Below are positions 41,583 to 48,827 of a stretch of DNA of 64,000 nucleotides, piece after piece (the first letter of the stretch is position 1; every line of letters begins with the position of its first letter). This DNA comes from Pseudomonas fluorescens (GTDB lineage: Bacteria > Pseudomonadota > Gammaproteobacteria > Pseudomonadales > Pseudomonadaceae): NCBI RefSeq assembly GCF_900636825.1, contig NZ_LR134318.1:3505501-3569500 (forward strand), written 5' to 3'. The notes beneath the pieces were generated by a model that worked only from the letters and a program-made list of their open reading frames with translations, did not search any database and was not told where the DNA came from. Position numbers and translations under genes: made by a program.

Positions 41583-42263
41583 ATGCCAGTCGATATCAGC
41601 CGTTTGATGATCACTACCCCTGTCGCGGTTTCCGCCACCAACCCAGTGGCTCTCGAACTGATGGGCAGCGACGCCCTGAGCCGTTTGCCTGAAGTGGTCA
41701 GCCGCCTGCCGGATGGCAGCATTCGCTTCAGCGCACCGACGTTGGGGGCGTCGAGCAAAAGCACGCATCGCACCCGTTGCGAGTGGAAGGAGCCGATCTA
41801 CTGGTCGCTGGAAAGTGCAGCGACGCACGTTAACCGGCAGACCATGACGTTGCTGCAAGTCAATTCCGCGCAAAAAGTGGTGATTGCGCAAATGCACGTC
41901 AAAGGCGACGACAGCCCGGCAATCAAGGTGTTCTGGAACAAGAACCGCATCACCTGGGGCTTTCGCCAGACCTTCAATCAGGCGGAACCGGTGAATAGCA
42001 CCATTGCCAGCAATATCGCGCTCAATGTGCCGTTCACAGTGGAGATCAATGTGAACTCGGCCGGACGCGTACTGGTGGCGGTCAGCAGCAATGGCGTCAC
42101 CGCCTCGACACCCGCCATGCAACTCGACAGCAGCTGGGCCGGACAACGGTTCGACTTCCATGGCGGCGTTTACAACCAGATCGATTACAGCGCCACCACC
42201 GCCGCGAGCGATGGCTCGGTGTGCATCATCCACGATTTGCTACTCAATCATGCTGCGGCTTGA
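41583..42263 (+). CDS. Polysaccharide lyase family 7 (alginate lyase-like) protein
   Basis: A 226-residue jelly-roll protein with PL7 alginate lyase motifs: an R-S/T-E-L-R-E-like segment seen as RTRCEWKEP (about 62-70), the Q-I/V-H motif as VIAQMHVKG (about 99-107) and the K/G-x-Y-x-N-Q motif as FHGGVYNQIDYS (about 194-205). The catalytic Gln, His and Tyr are therefore in place. No signal peptide is visible, so if active it would be cytoplasmic or leave by another route, which is odd for an alginate lyase. GGAGGTACTC precedes the ATG at 41583. It follows the erythromycin esterase-like gene in the same direction. Confidence 0.8.
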   Translation: MPVDISRLMITTPVAVSATNPVALELMGSDALSRLPEVVSRLPDGSIRFSAPTLGASSKSTHRTRCEWKEPIYWSLESAATHVNRQTMTLLQVNSAQKVVIAQMHVKGDDSPAIKVFWNKNRITWGFRQTFNQAEPVNSTIASNIALNVPFTVEINVNSAGRVLVAVSSNGVTASTPAMQLDSSWAGQRFDFHGGVYNQIDYSATTAASDGSVCIIHDLLLNHAAA

Positions 42264-42287
42264 ACGCTGCTCAGAGGGAGATTTTTC

Positions 42288-42470
42288 ATGACCGATACTA
42301 AATCACGCGCCGAACACAGCACCGATATCGCTGACAAGCAGTTGCAGATCGATGATCGCAAGGACGGCCTGACCGATGACCAGCGCGCCAGCCGCGAAAC
42401 CGATTCAAAGCAGAGCGGCGCAAGAGTTCAGCCAGGTCCAGCGGACCGCGACCGCGATGCACAGAGTTGA
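42288..42470 (+). CDS. Small charged hypothetical protein
   Basis: A 60-residue hydrophilic protein (MTDTKSRAEHSTDIADKQLQ at the start; RASRETDSKQSGARVQPGPA towards the end), probably disordered. It has a good ribosome binding site (AGAGGGAG) before the ATG at 42288 and lies 24 bp after the alginate lyase-like gene, so co-transcription is likely. No domain is recognised. Composition is typical of the stress-type small proteins in this area. Confidence 0.65.
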   Translation: MTDTKSRAEHSTDIADKQLQIDDRKDGLTDDQRASRETDSKQSGARVQPGPADRDRDAQS

Positions 42471-42594
42471 TGGCAGCACCGCTTGTCGGGACACGCAAAA
42501 ACAATCCAAACGATCTAGCGGTTTCGGTTATCGGAATTAGTGTCCGTAGCGTTTACGGACGGCAGTGAACCTTCATTAATGTTGGAGAACTATC

Positions 42595-42768
42595 ATGACT
42601 ACCGGTAATAAAAATCAGGGCAATGATAAAGCTTCTTCTGATAGCGGCAAGAAAGGCGGCCAATCGGGCGGCGGCAATAGCGGCAACTTCGCCAATGACC
42701 GCGAAAAGGCCTCGGAAGCCGGCAAAAAAGGTGGCCAGTCGAGCCACAGCGGCGGACGCAAGTCTTAA
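42595..42768 (+). CDS. KGG-motif stress-response protein
   Basis: A 57-residue Gly/Lys/Ser-rich protein with two KKGGQS motifs (about residues 19-24 and 44-49) in a NFANDREKASEAGKKGG context. This is the signature of small KGG-type general stress proteins (GsiB/YciG/con-10-like), which are induced by starvation, heat or osmotic stress and are largely disordered. TTGGAGAA lies six bases upstream of the ATG. A hairpin-forming sequence (TCCGT...ACGGA at 42542-42559) precedes it. It is shorter than 60 codons and thus easily missed. Confidence 0.88.
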   Translation: MTTGNKNQGNDKASSDSGKKGGQSGGGNSGNFANDREKASEAGKKGGQSSHSGGRKS

Positions 42769-42824
42769 GCCGCAACCCTGGGGGCGGCACTGCTGCCCCT
42801 TTTTCATGACCAACGAGGCCAATC

Positions 42825-43088
42825 ATGGAAAGCATCATCGAACATACGTGTTGCGCTGCGCGTCCGGAGAAAGCCGAAGAAGCGGCTCACGAGTGTGAGT
42901 CGACTTCACTGCCAGGCGCCGCGTTGAGTGATAGCCCTGTTGAACATCGCGCGCAAACGTCGACAACCGGCCGCAATGAGCGGGTTGCCACGCAAGGTGC
43001 CTGCTATGAACACCGGCAAGGCAGTGGGCAATCGGAGCGCAGTTCCACGGCCACGCATAGCCGTCAGGTCTGCGAACGCGGCTCTTGA
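42825..43088 (+). CDS. Doubtful small hypothetical protein
   Basis: An 87-codon frame with a plausible ribosome binding site (GAGG six bases before the ATG at 42825). The first third (MESIIEHTCCAARPEKAEEA) looks protein-like, but the rest is low-complexity and rich in Ser, Thr, Arg and Gln, and third-position GC is low for this genome. A second frame (42928-43170) overlaps it. It may be a real small protein of the stress region or a chance frame. Confidence 0.35.
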   Translation: MESIIEHTCCAARPEKAEEAAHECESTSLPGAALSDSPVEHRAQTSTTGRNERVATQGACYEHRQGSGQSERSSTATHSRQVCERGS

Positions 43089-43173
43089 GACGCTCGCCCC
43101 GCCCGCACATTCAGCTAGCCTTATCAACTCACACCAAACGAGGTGCCCCACCCTTTTTTTTGCGAGGTGACTC

Positions 43174-43725
43174 ATGCCTGTTCACGTCATCAACTTCACC
43201 GCCCCGATCAACTCGGCCACCTGCGGCCAACTGATCGAAAAGGCCTCGGCAGCGGTTCAGCAAAACGCATCCAGATTGATCGTCAACATCGCCACCATGG
43301 GCGGTGAATGCAGTTACGGTTTTACTCTGTACAACTATCTGCTTTCGCTACCGATCCCGGTGCACACGCACAATCTCGGCACGGTCGAATCGATGGGCAA
43401 TATCATTTTTCTTGCCGGCGAACACCGTTCGGCCTGCATCCATAGCAAGTTTCTTTTTCATCCGTTTCACTGGCACGTACAGGGTTCGGTCGATCACTCG
43501 CGCATGTCCGAATACGCGATGAGCCTGGATTACGACCTCGACTTGTACGCGCGCATTGTCGCCGAGCGCACCGTGGACGCTCAGGAGCCACTGGAGACGG
43601 AAAAATACCTGATCGCCGCGCCGCGGATCATCAATCCGCAACAAGCGCTTGATTGCGGCCTGATACATTCGATCGAAATGCCCCATATGGACGCGCATTC
43701 AGTGACCTCGACGATCCACTCCTGA
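43174..43725 (+). CDS. Orphan ClpP-like serine protease
   Basis: A 183-residue member of the ClpP/crotonase-like fold. The first half contains NIATMGGECSYGFTLYNYLL (about 36-55), then GTVESMGNIIFLAGEHRSA (about 69-87), where Ser in ESMG is the likely nucleophile, and SKFLFHPFHW (about 90-99), where the His following LF is the likely catalytic base. These match ClpP's GxASMG and HQP regions approximately. It is not next to clpX or tig and is shorter than housekeeping ClpP, so it is a separate ClpP-like paralogue that may act alone or on one substrate. Its neighbours suggest a stress role. Confidence 0.82.
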   Translation: MPVHVINFTAPINSATCGQLIEKASAAVQQNASRLIVNIATMGGECSYGFTLYNYLLSLPIPVHTHNLGTVESMGNIIFLAGEHRSACIHSKFLFHPFHWHVQGSVDHSRMSEYAMSLDYDLDLYARIVAERTVDAQEPLETEKYLIAAPRIINPQQALDCGLIHSIEMPHMDAHSVTSTIHS

Positions 43726-43735
43726 CGCCTGCGCA

Positions 43736-43969
43736 TTAGGTCATCAGCAGAGCCTTGCTGGTTTCAATCGACGGGATGGCCACTTCCGCGCGCTGATTCT
43801 CCAGCCAATGACGGGTTCTGTTGATGTCGAAGATCTGTCCTTCGTCGATCATCGACAGGATCAATTCGTCGGAAATGCGGTAGCGCCCACAGTCCGGGCA
43901 ATCTCGCTCCTCCCAAGGCCCGGAGCAGTGAATACGCTGCGCCGCGCCGACACAAATCAGACAATTCAT
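43736..43969 (-). CDS. Small zinc-ribbon-like protein
   Basis: A 77-residue protein whose N-terminus has two Cys pairs (MNCLICVGAA and WEERDCPDCGRYRISDE, plus a lone Cys in IHCSG), which could bind one zinc ion. The remainder is helical and charged (SMIDEGQIFDINRTRHWLEN). I choose the ATG at 43969 since the AGAAGGG site is eight bases upstream; ATG 43975 is also in frame. It ends 11 bp from the stop of the convergent ClpP-like gene. The function is unknown. Confidence 0.7.
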   Translation of the reverse strand: MNCLICVGAAQRIHCSGPWEERDCPDCGRYRISDELILSMIDEGQIFDINRTRHWLENQRAEVAIPSIETSKALLMT

Positions 43970-44091
43970 CTTCATCACCCTTCTTATTGACGCCGGCCGC
44001 TTTGCGCGGCCGGGCGAGTGTTTTATCGGTGGCTGCTTGTCGGTATTCCCGCAGGATCAACGGTCTGCTTCGGCAACGACGTCGCCTTTGC

Positions 44092-45255
44092 TTAATCGTT
44101 TGCAGTCGAACCGTTGGCGCCGGGTTCGAGCTTGACCTTGATCCAGCCCGATTGATGGGTGTCAAAGGCTTTGAACGCCGAGATCGCGTCCGTGAGCGGC
44201 TCGTCCTGGGTCAGGATCCGTGACGGGTCGACGCGCCCGGCGAGGGTCATCTCGATCAGTTTGGGAATGTATTTGCGGTGGTGACAGTTGCCCATGTTGA
44301 TGCGGATATTCTTGTTCATCGCCGCGCCGATCGGGAAGCTGTCGAACCCTGCCGGATAGACACCGATGATGGAAATCGTGCCAGCCTTGGCCACGCATTC
44401 GACGGCCCACTGCAGCGCTTGGGAAGGCTCGTCGCCCGGCTGCCATTGCGAACGCTGCTGGCCGTGATCATGCGCATGATCGGCGTCGATACCCACGGCA
44501 TCGATGGCGCAGTCGACGCCGATATCGGCCGTCAGACGCGCGATGGTCTTGACCGGATCCTCCTTGTCGAAATTGATGCATTCTGCCCCGAGCTCACGTG
44601 CCCGAGCGAGGCGGTCGTCGAGGCAGTCGATGGCGAATACCCTGCCCGCTCCCATCAATCTGGCGCTGACGATCGCGAACAGACCGACCGGGCCACAACC
44701 GAGCACGGCCACGGTGTCGCCATCCTTGATCTGCGCCATTTCCGCGCCAAACCAGGCGGTGGGAAAGATGTCCGACATGGCAATGGCCTGGTCGTCAGTA
44801 ATCTCCGGCGGCAGTTTGATCAAGCCGATGTGTGCGAAGGGAATGCGCGCCTTTTCCGCCTGCAGGCCATTGAACGGGCCGGTGTTTTTGGGCCCGCCGA
44901 AGAATGACGTGCCGGCGGTTTTGCCGTTGGGGTTGGCAACGTCGCATTGGGCGAAATAACCGGCGCGGCAGTACGAGCAATTACCGCAGGCGATGGTCGA
45001 GGGAATCAACACACGGTCGCCGATCTGCAAATTGCGCACGTCTTCGCCGAGCGCCTCAACGATGCCGACCGCCTCATGGCCGAGAATCGTTCCGGGCTGC
45101 ATATCGGGCGCGCTGCCACGGATGAAGTGCAGATCGGTACCGCAGATCGCCGATGCGGTGATCCGCACGATGGCGTCCGTCGGCGCTTGCAACGTCGGCT
45201 CCGGCACTTCGTCCAGGCGGATGTCGCCTACTGCGTGAAATACAACGGCTTTCAT
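44092..45255 (-). CDS. Zinc-dependent alcohol dehydrogenase (formaldehyde/threonine dehydrogenase-like)
   Basis: A 387-residue MDR-family enzyme. The catalytic zinc ligands are in AICGTDLHFIRG (Cys about 38) and LGHEAVGIVEALG (His about 59, Glu 60); the structural zinc Cys cluster is ACGNCSYCRAGYFAQC (about 89-104); NAD-binding VLGCGPVGLFAIV is at about 184-196. An insertion rich in His (DADHAHDHGQQRSQ, about 257-270) resembles the glutathione-independent formaldehyde dehydrogenase-like subgroup. GGAGGTGG precedes the ATG at 45255. The substrate is uncertain. It stands alone on the minus strand, but its place beside small stress proteins suggests detoxification. Confidence 0.92.
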   Translation of the reverse strand: MKAVVFHAVGDIRLDEVPEPTLQAPTDAIVRITASAICGTDLHFIRGSAPDMQPGTILGHEAVGIVEALGEDVRNLQIGDRVLIPSTIACGNCSYCRAGYFAQCDVANPNGKTAGTSFFGGPKNTGPFNGLQAEKARIPFAHIGLIKLPPEITDDQAIAMSDIFPTAWFGAEMAQIKDGDTVAVLGCGPVGLFAIVSARLMGAGRVFAIDCLDDRLARARELGAECINFDKEDPVKTIARLTADIGVDCAIDAVGIDADHAHDHGQQRSQWQPGDEPSQALQWAVECVAKAGTISIIGVYPAGFDSFPIGAAMNKNIRINMGNCHHRKYIPKLIEMTLAGRVDPSRILTQDEPLTDAISAFKAFDTHQSGWIKVKLEPGANGSTAND

Positions 45256-45576
45256 GGTTCCACCTCCGCACGAATCAAGGGTTCTAATTAAGTGGAAACG
45301 CGCAGCAGGCCCAAGGTTTCATCAAAAAAACCTCGCTCCGGACAAATGGTAATCCGGCCCTGCATGAACCGCCGAACGCAGCGATTTATTGATCCTGATG
45401 CTGCTCGGCGAAAAACCATCCGCTCAGCAATTACGTTGAATTTTTCCAGCGGCAACCGACTCCTTTGGCTATTAGTAATAGAACCGGAATCCGCCGTTTC
45501 GGCTTACAGACCGATCTCAATCGCATGAGTGAAGCCGCGTGAAACGGCCGCAGAAAGCTGCAAAGGAGGCGTCATC
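45256..45576. other. Intergenic region between divergent genes
   Basis: About 320 bp with no convincing gene. It contains two short hairpins, AGGTTT...AAACCT at about 45314-45333 and CCGGA...TCCGG at 45338-45357, and an AT-rich part at about 45425-45490 that could hold promoters for the alcohol dehydrogenase and the small gene at 45577. Confidence 0.5.
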
Positions 45577-45813
45577 ATGATTTCAACCACATCGACCGAC
45601 TCATTTACATCCTCCGAGGACGACGAGCCTGCACGGATCAACGCGTTGTTTTTCGAAGCGGACAGGCTTGAGGAAATCGCCTACCGACTCTTTGATGAAA
45701 GCAGCCGAAACGCCGCCACCTGGGAGCATTTCAACGAGGCCAAAGCCAGCGCCGACGCCAAACGCACCGAAGCATTTCAAGCCTTCATGGCGCTGCGCCG
45801 GCGTCAGCGATAA
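45577..45813 (+). CDS. Small acidic hypothetical protein
   Basis: A 78-residue protein with a Ser/Thr/Asp-rich start (MISTTSTDSFTSSEDDEPAR) and an amphipathic helical remainder (INALFFEADRLEEIAYRLFD, then AKASADAKRTEAFQAFMALR). GGAGG lies nine bases before the ATG at 45577; the frame extends upstream without support. No domain is recognised. It converges with the PLDc_N-type gene seven bases away. Confidence 0.72.
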   Translation: MISTTSTDSFTSSEDDEPARINALFFEADRLEEIAYRLFDESSRNAATWEHFNEAKASADAKRTEAFQAFMALRRRQR

Positions 45814-45820
45814 CGCGTCG

Positions 45821-46048
45821 TCAGCCTTTGCTGTGCTCGGGAGACGACGGCCCTTCCTTGATCCCGCGAGGGCCGGCGATGCCCCAGACGATCAGGCCCA
45901 GCACCGGGAAGACGATCAGGCCGATCGCCCAGGCGGCTTTGGTGCCAACCGACTTCTGGCTGCGAAACACGCTGATGATCGCCCACAGGTCGACCAGCAG
46001 AATGATCACAGCGACACCTATCGAGAAATAACTGGTGGCTTCGTTCAT
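45821..46048 (-). CDS. Small membrane protein with PLDc_N domain
   Basis: A 75-residue protein with two membrane segments (about residues 8-28 and 39-59) separated by SQKSVGTKAAW. The pattern V(D/L)xWAIxxVxxS...KxxWxxxxxxFPxLGxxxW matches the PLDc_N (phospholipase D N-terminal) domain found alone as a short protein in many bacteria. Function unknown. AGGAGGATTG precedes the ATG at 46048. Confidence 0.85.
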   Translation of the reverse strand: MNEATSYFSIGVAVIILLVDLWAIISVFRSQKSVGTKAAWAIGLIVFPVLGLIVWGIAGPRGIKEGPSSPEHSKG

Positions 46049-46314
46049 GGCGCAATCCTCCGTAGTGGGTAATCAATTGAGCAACGAGCCCTTGAGCGCG
46101 TTCAAAAAAATTCCACCGCCGAGCTTGTGACGCCTCGCCAGAACCACCGCGTCGGCAGGCTCATGTCATTTTTACTTACACCTTTTGTCGCGCTGTCCGA
46201 CGCCGCGCGGCGATCCGCGGCCGTCGTCTGGTCTCAGTTTGGTATCATGCGCCGCTTTTACGGTTAACCCCCCGCCAGTCGTACCGGCTGACGGGCTGCA
46301 AAGGGCGGTATCAG

Positions 46315-46920
46315 ATGACGGCTTTGTTGACTCGGCGCAAAGTGCTTGCGGGAATGGGCGTACTCGGTCTCGGCCTGCTTGCCGGCTGCGATACCCGTGG
46401 CGAACTGTCGTATAAATACGGCAAGGATCTGAGCGACAAGATCCTCGGCCGCACCTTCAAGCTGAAGAATACCGACGGCGAAACCATGTCGCTGTCGAGC
46501 TTTCGCGGCATGATGCCGATGATTTTCTTCGGCTTCACGCAATGCCCGGCGGTCTGCCCGACCACGCTCGCCCGCGCGGCGAAAATCAAGAAACTGATGG
46601 GCAGGGACGGCGATCGCTTGCAGGTGATTTTCATCACCCTCGACCCAGAACGCGATACGCCGCAAATCCTCGACGCCTACATGAAAGCGTTCGATCCAAG
46701 CTTCGTTGCGCTGTACGGCACGGTTGAGGAAACCAAGGCCACCGCCAAGGAATTCGACGTGTTCTACGAGAAAGTCCCGGCCGGCGACACCTATACCATC
46801 TCGCACACGTCCACCAGTTACGTGTACGACTCCCGCGGCGGTCTGCGCCTGGGCCTGTCCACTTCACTTTCGGCAGAAGAATGCACGGAAGATTTGCTCA
46901 CCGTTATGGAGGTTTGCTGA
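46315..46920 (+). CDS. SCO1/SenC-family copper chaperone lipoprotein
   Basis: A 201-residue thioredoxin-fold protein. A hydrophobic N-terminus with GLGLLAGC (Cys about residue 25) predicts a lipoprotein, and a twin-arginine-like TRRKVLAG lies before it. The copper site is visible: CPAVCP (CxxxC, about 78-82) and the later His in YTISHTSTSYV (about 163). SCO proteins insert copper into the CuA centre of cytochrome oxidase. The next gene is a PCu(A)C chaperone that overlaps it by one to two bases (TGATG), a standard pairing for copper delivery in the periplasm. Confidence 0.93.
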   Translation: MTALLTRRKVLAGMGVLGLGLLAGCDTRGELSYKYGKDLSDKILGRTFKLKNTDGETMSLSSFRGMMPMIFFGFTQCPAVCPTTLARAAKIKKLMGRDGDRLQVIFITLDPERDTPQILDAYMKAFDPSFVALYGTVEETKATAKEFDVFYEKVPAGDTYTISHTSTSYVYDSRGGLRLGLSTSLSAEECTEDLLTVMEVC

Positions 46921-47399
46921 TGCATCCAATTTGCAACAAGATCAAACGCGCCGCGCTGGCTCTGTCACTGATGGGCCTGGCGTTTCAAGCGTCGGCGCAG
47001 ACTCGGATCGACGACGCCTGGGTGCGTGCCACCGTGCCGACCCAGACCGCCAGCGGCGCATTCATGACCGTCACCGCCGATAGCGACAGCAAATTGCTCA
47101 GTGTTGCTACCCCGGTGGCGAAGGACGTGCAGATTCACGAAATGACCATGAAGAACGACGTCATGAGCATGGGCCCGGTGAAGTTCGTCGAGCTGCCGGC
47201 GGGCAAAGCCGTCAAGCTGGATCCGAACGGTTACCACGTGATGCTGATGGGCCTGACGGCTCAGTTGAAAGAAGGCGACAGCGTGCCACTGACCCTGACC
47301 GTGGAAAACGCCAAGGGCGAGAAAGAAACCATCGAGGTCAAAGCACCGGTTCGCGCGCTTACGAATATGGAAGGCCACGATCACAGCAAGATGCATTGA
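46920..47399 (+). CDS. PCu(A)C copper chaperone
   Basis: A 159-residue periplasmic protein with a signal peptide (cleavage after ASAQ-like site, about residue 26) and the copper motif H-x-M...M...H-x-M: IHEMTMKNDVMSM (about 76-88) and YHVMLMG (about 107-113). A Met/His C-terminal tail (EGHDHSKMH) may also bind copper. It hands Cu(I) to the SCO protein or directly to oxidase CuA. The ATG at 46920 overlaps the SCO stop and has GGAGG upstream, so translation is coupled. A strong terminator follows. Confidence 0.93.
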   Translation: MHPICNKIKRAALALSLMGLAFQASAQTRIDDAWVRATVPTQTASGAFMTVTADSDSKLLSVATPVAKDVQIHEMTMKNDVMSMGPVKFVELPAGKAVKLDPNGYHVMLMGLTAQLKEGDSVPLTLTVENAKGEKETIEVKAPVRALTNMEGHDHSKMH

Positions 47400-47420
47400 T
47401 CGCTGACGGTCTTAAACAAC

Positions 47421-47452
47421 AAAGGGCGGCTTGATGATCAAGCCGCCCTTTT
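47421..47452 (+). terminator. Rho-independent terminator after the copper chaperone operon
   Basis: AAGGGCGGCTT (about 47422-47432) pairs with AAGCCGCCCTT (47440-47450), with a short loop and TTTT. It is a classic terminator 22 bp after the stop; its symmetry may also stop transcripts from the other side. Confidence 0.92.
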
Positions 47453-47547
47453 CATTGAGCTTCATTTAACGTATCCCGCCTGCTCAACCGTTACCCGGCA
47501 ATGCTCTGGGCACGCTCTGGCGGGTCATCCCTGCAAATCTCTCTGCC

Positions 47548-48564
47548 TCAGCTACCCGAGCCGCTGTGTGCCTCTTCAAAGAAGTAATCCTTCCAGCTGC
47601 CCGCCTTGTTTTTCAGTACGCCAAGTTCCTGCAGTTTTTCGGCATAAATGAACGTGCGCTGCGGTACGACCGTGAAATCGATTTCCGGGTCCTTGACGAT
47701 TTGTTCGACCAGCGCCAGCGGTAACTTCGACTGCTCGACGCGAATGTAAGCCTGGGCCGCAGCGGGTTTGTCGGCCTTGATGATCTCTTCGGCTTCGGTC
47801 AGGGCGTCGTAGAACGCCTTGTAGGTTTTCGGGTTTTCATCGTGGAATTTCTCCGTGGTGTAAAGCACATTGAACGTCGCCTGACCGCCGAGAATGTCGT
47901 AGGAGCTCAAGACTTTGTGCACCTTGGGATTCTGCAGTGCCTGGTATTGGAACGGCGGGCTGGAAAAGTGTGAGTTGATCTCCGAACCGCCGGCAATCAG
48001 CGCCGCCGTGGCATCGGGGTGCGGGAGGCTGACCGAGATGTTGTCGAACTTCTTGTATTGCTCATCGCCGAATTGCTTGGCAGTTTCGATCTGCAAGGTG
48101 CGTGACTGGAAGCCCACGCCCGCTGCTGGCACGGCAATGCGATCCTTGTCGCTGAAATCCTTGAACGTCTTGATGTCCGGATTATTGGTCAGCAAATAGT
48201 TAGGCATCGAACCGAGCGCGGCGATGGCTTTGACGTTCTGCTTGCCCTTGGTCCGATCCCACACCGTCAGCATCGGTGGCACACCCGCCGAGACTACATC
48301 GAGGGAACCGGTGAGCAATGCTTCATTCATCGCGGTGGCGCCGGAGATGCTGTTCCAGTCGACCTTGATGTCCAGACCCTGGGCCTTGCCGTGCTTCTCG
48401 ATAAGCTGCTGATCGCGCACCACATCGAGAATCAGATAACCGATGCCGAATTGCTGGGCGATGCTGATCTCGCCTTCAGCCTGCGCGCCAGTGCTGAACA
48501 GCGCACTCGCTGCCAGAGACGCGGCCAACAGAGTCAGTGCGGAACGTTTGAACGGTGTGGCCAT
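47548..48564 (-). CDS. ABC transporter substrate-binding protein (NMT1/SsuA-like)
   Basis: A 338-residue periplasmic binding protein with signal peptide (ends about ...FSTGAQA, residue 29). The mature part begins EISIAQQFGIGYLILDVVRD, and the NMT1/SsuA-type pattern continues (VDWNSISGATAMNEALLTGS, LDVVSAGVPPML). These proteins bind sulfonates, taurine, nitrate or pyrimidine precursors. No permease or ATPase gene is close, so it either serves a transporter encoded elsewhere or works in sensing. Ligand unknown. Confidence 0.9.
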   Translation of the reverse strand: MATPFKRSALTLLAASLAASALFSTGAQAEGEISIAQQFGIGYLILDVVRDQQLIEKHGKAQGLDIKVDWNSISGATAMNEALLTGSLDVVSAGVPPMLTVWDRTKGKQNVKAIAALGSMPNYLLTNNPDIKTFKDFSDKDRIAVPAAGVGFQSRTLQIETAKQFGDEQYKKFDNISVSLPHPDATAALIAGGSEINSHFSSPPFQYQALQNPKVHKVLSSYDILGGQATFNVLYTTEKFHDENPKTYKAFYDALTEAEEIIKADKPAAAQAYIRVEQSKLPLALVEQIVKDPEIDFTVVPQRTFIYAEKLQELGVLKNKAGSWKDYFFEEAHSGSGS

Positions 48565-48685
48565 GACAACCTCGCAGCAGAAAGTGGTGTGCTGAAAAGC
48601 CCGACTCTATCGCTATAAAAAATAGAAATTAAATATCTTTATGGAATATGCATAGCACGCCGATGTGGGCATGATCCGGGCCTCC

Positions 48686-48712
48686 GGTGGGAGCTTGCCC
48701 TGCAAGCGATTT
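48686..48712. repeat. Half REP element
   Basis: GGTGGGAGCTTGCCCTGCAA-type sequence, which is the left arm of the Pseudomonas REP seen at 22649. The complementary right arm is not present within the next 150 bp, so it seems to be a solitary REP half. Confidence 0.55.
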
Positions 48713-48827
48713 CAGCGTCGTCGCGACGCAACACCATTCAAACATTTTCAGAACATTCCGAGCCCCCACCCTTGGTATCATCGCCCACACTTTTATGACG
48801 ATTTAATGGCTGGAAGGTCTTTTTTTT

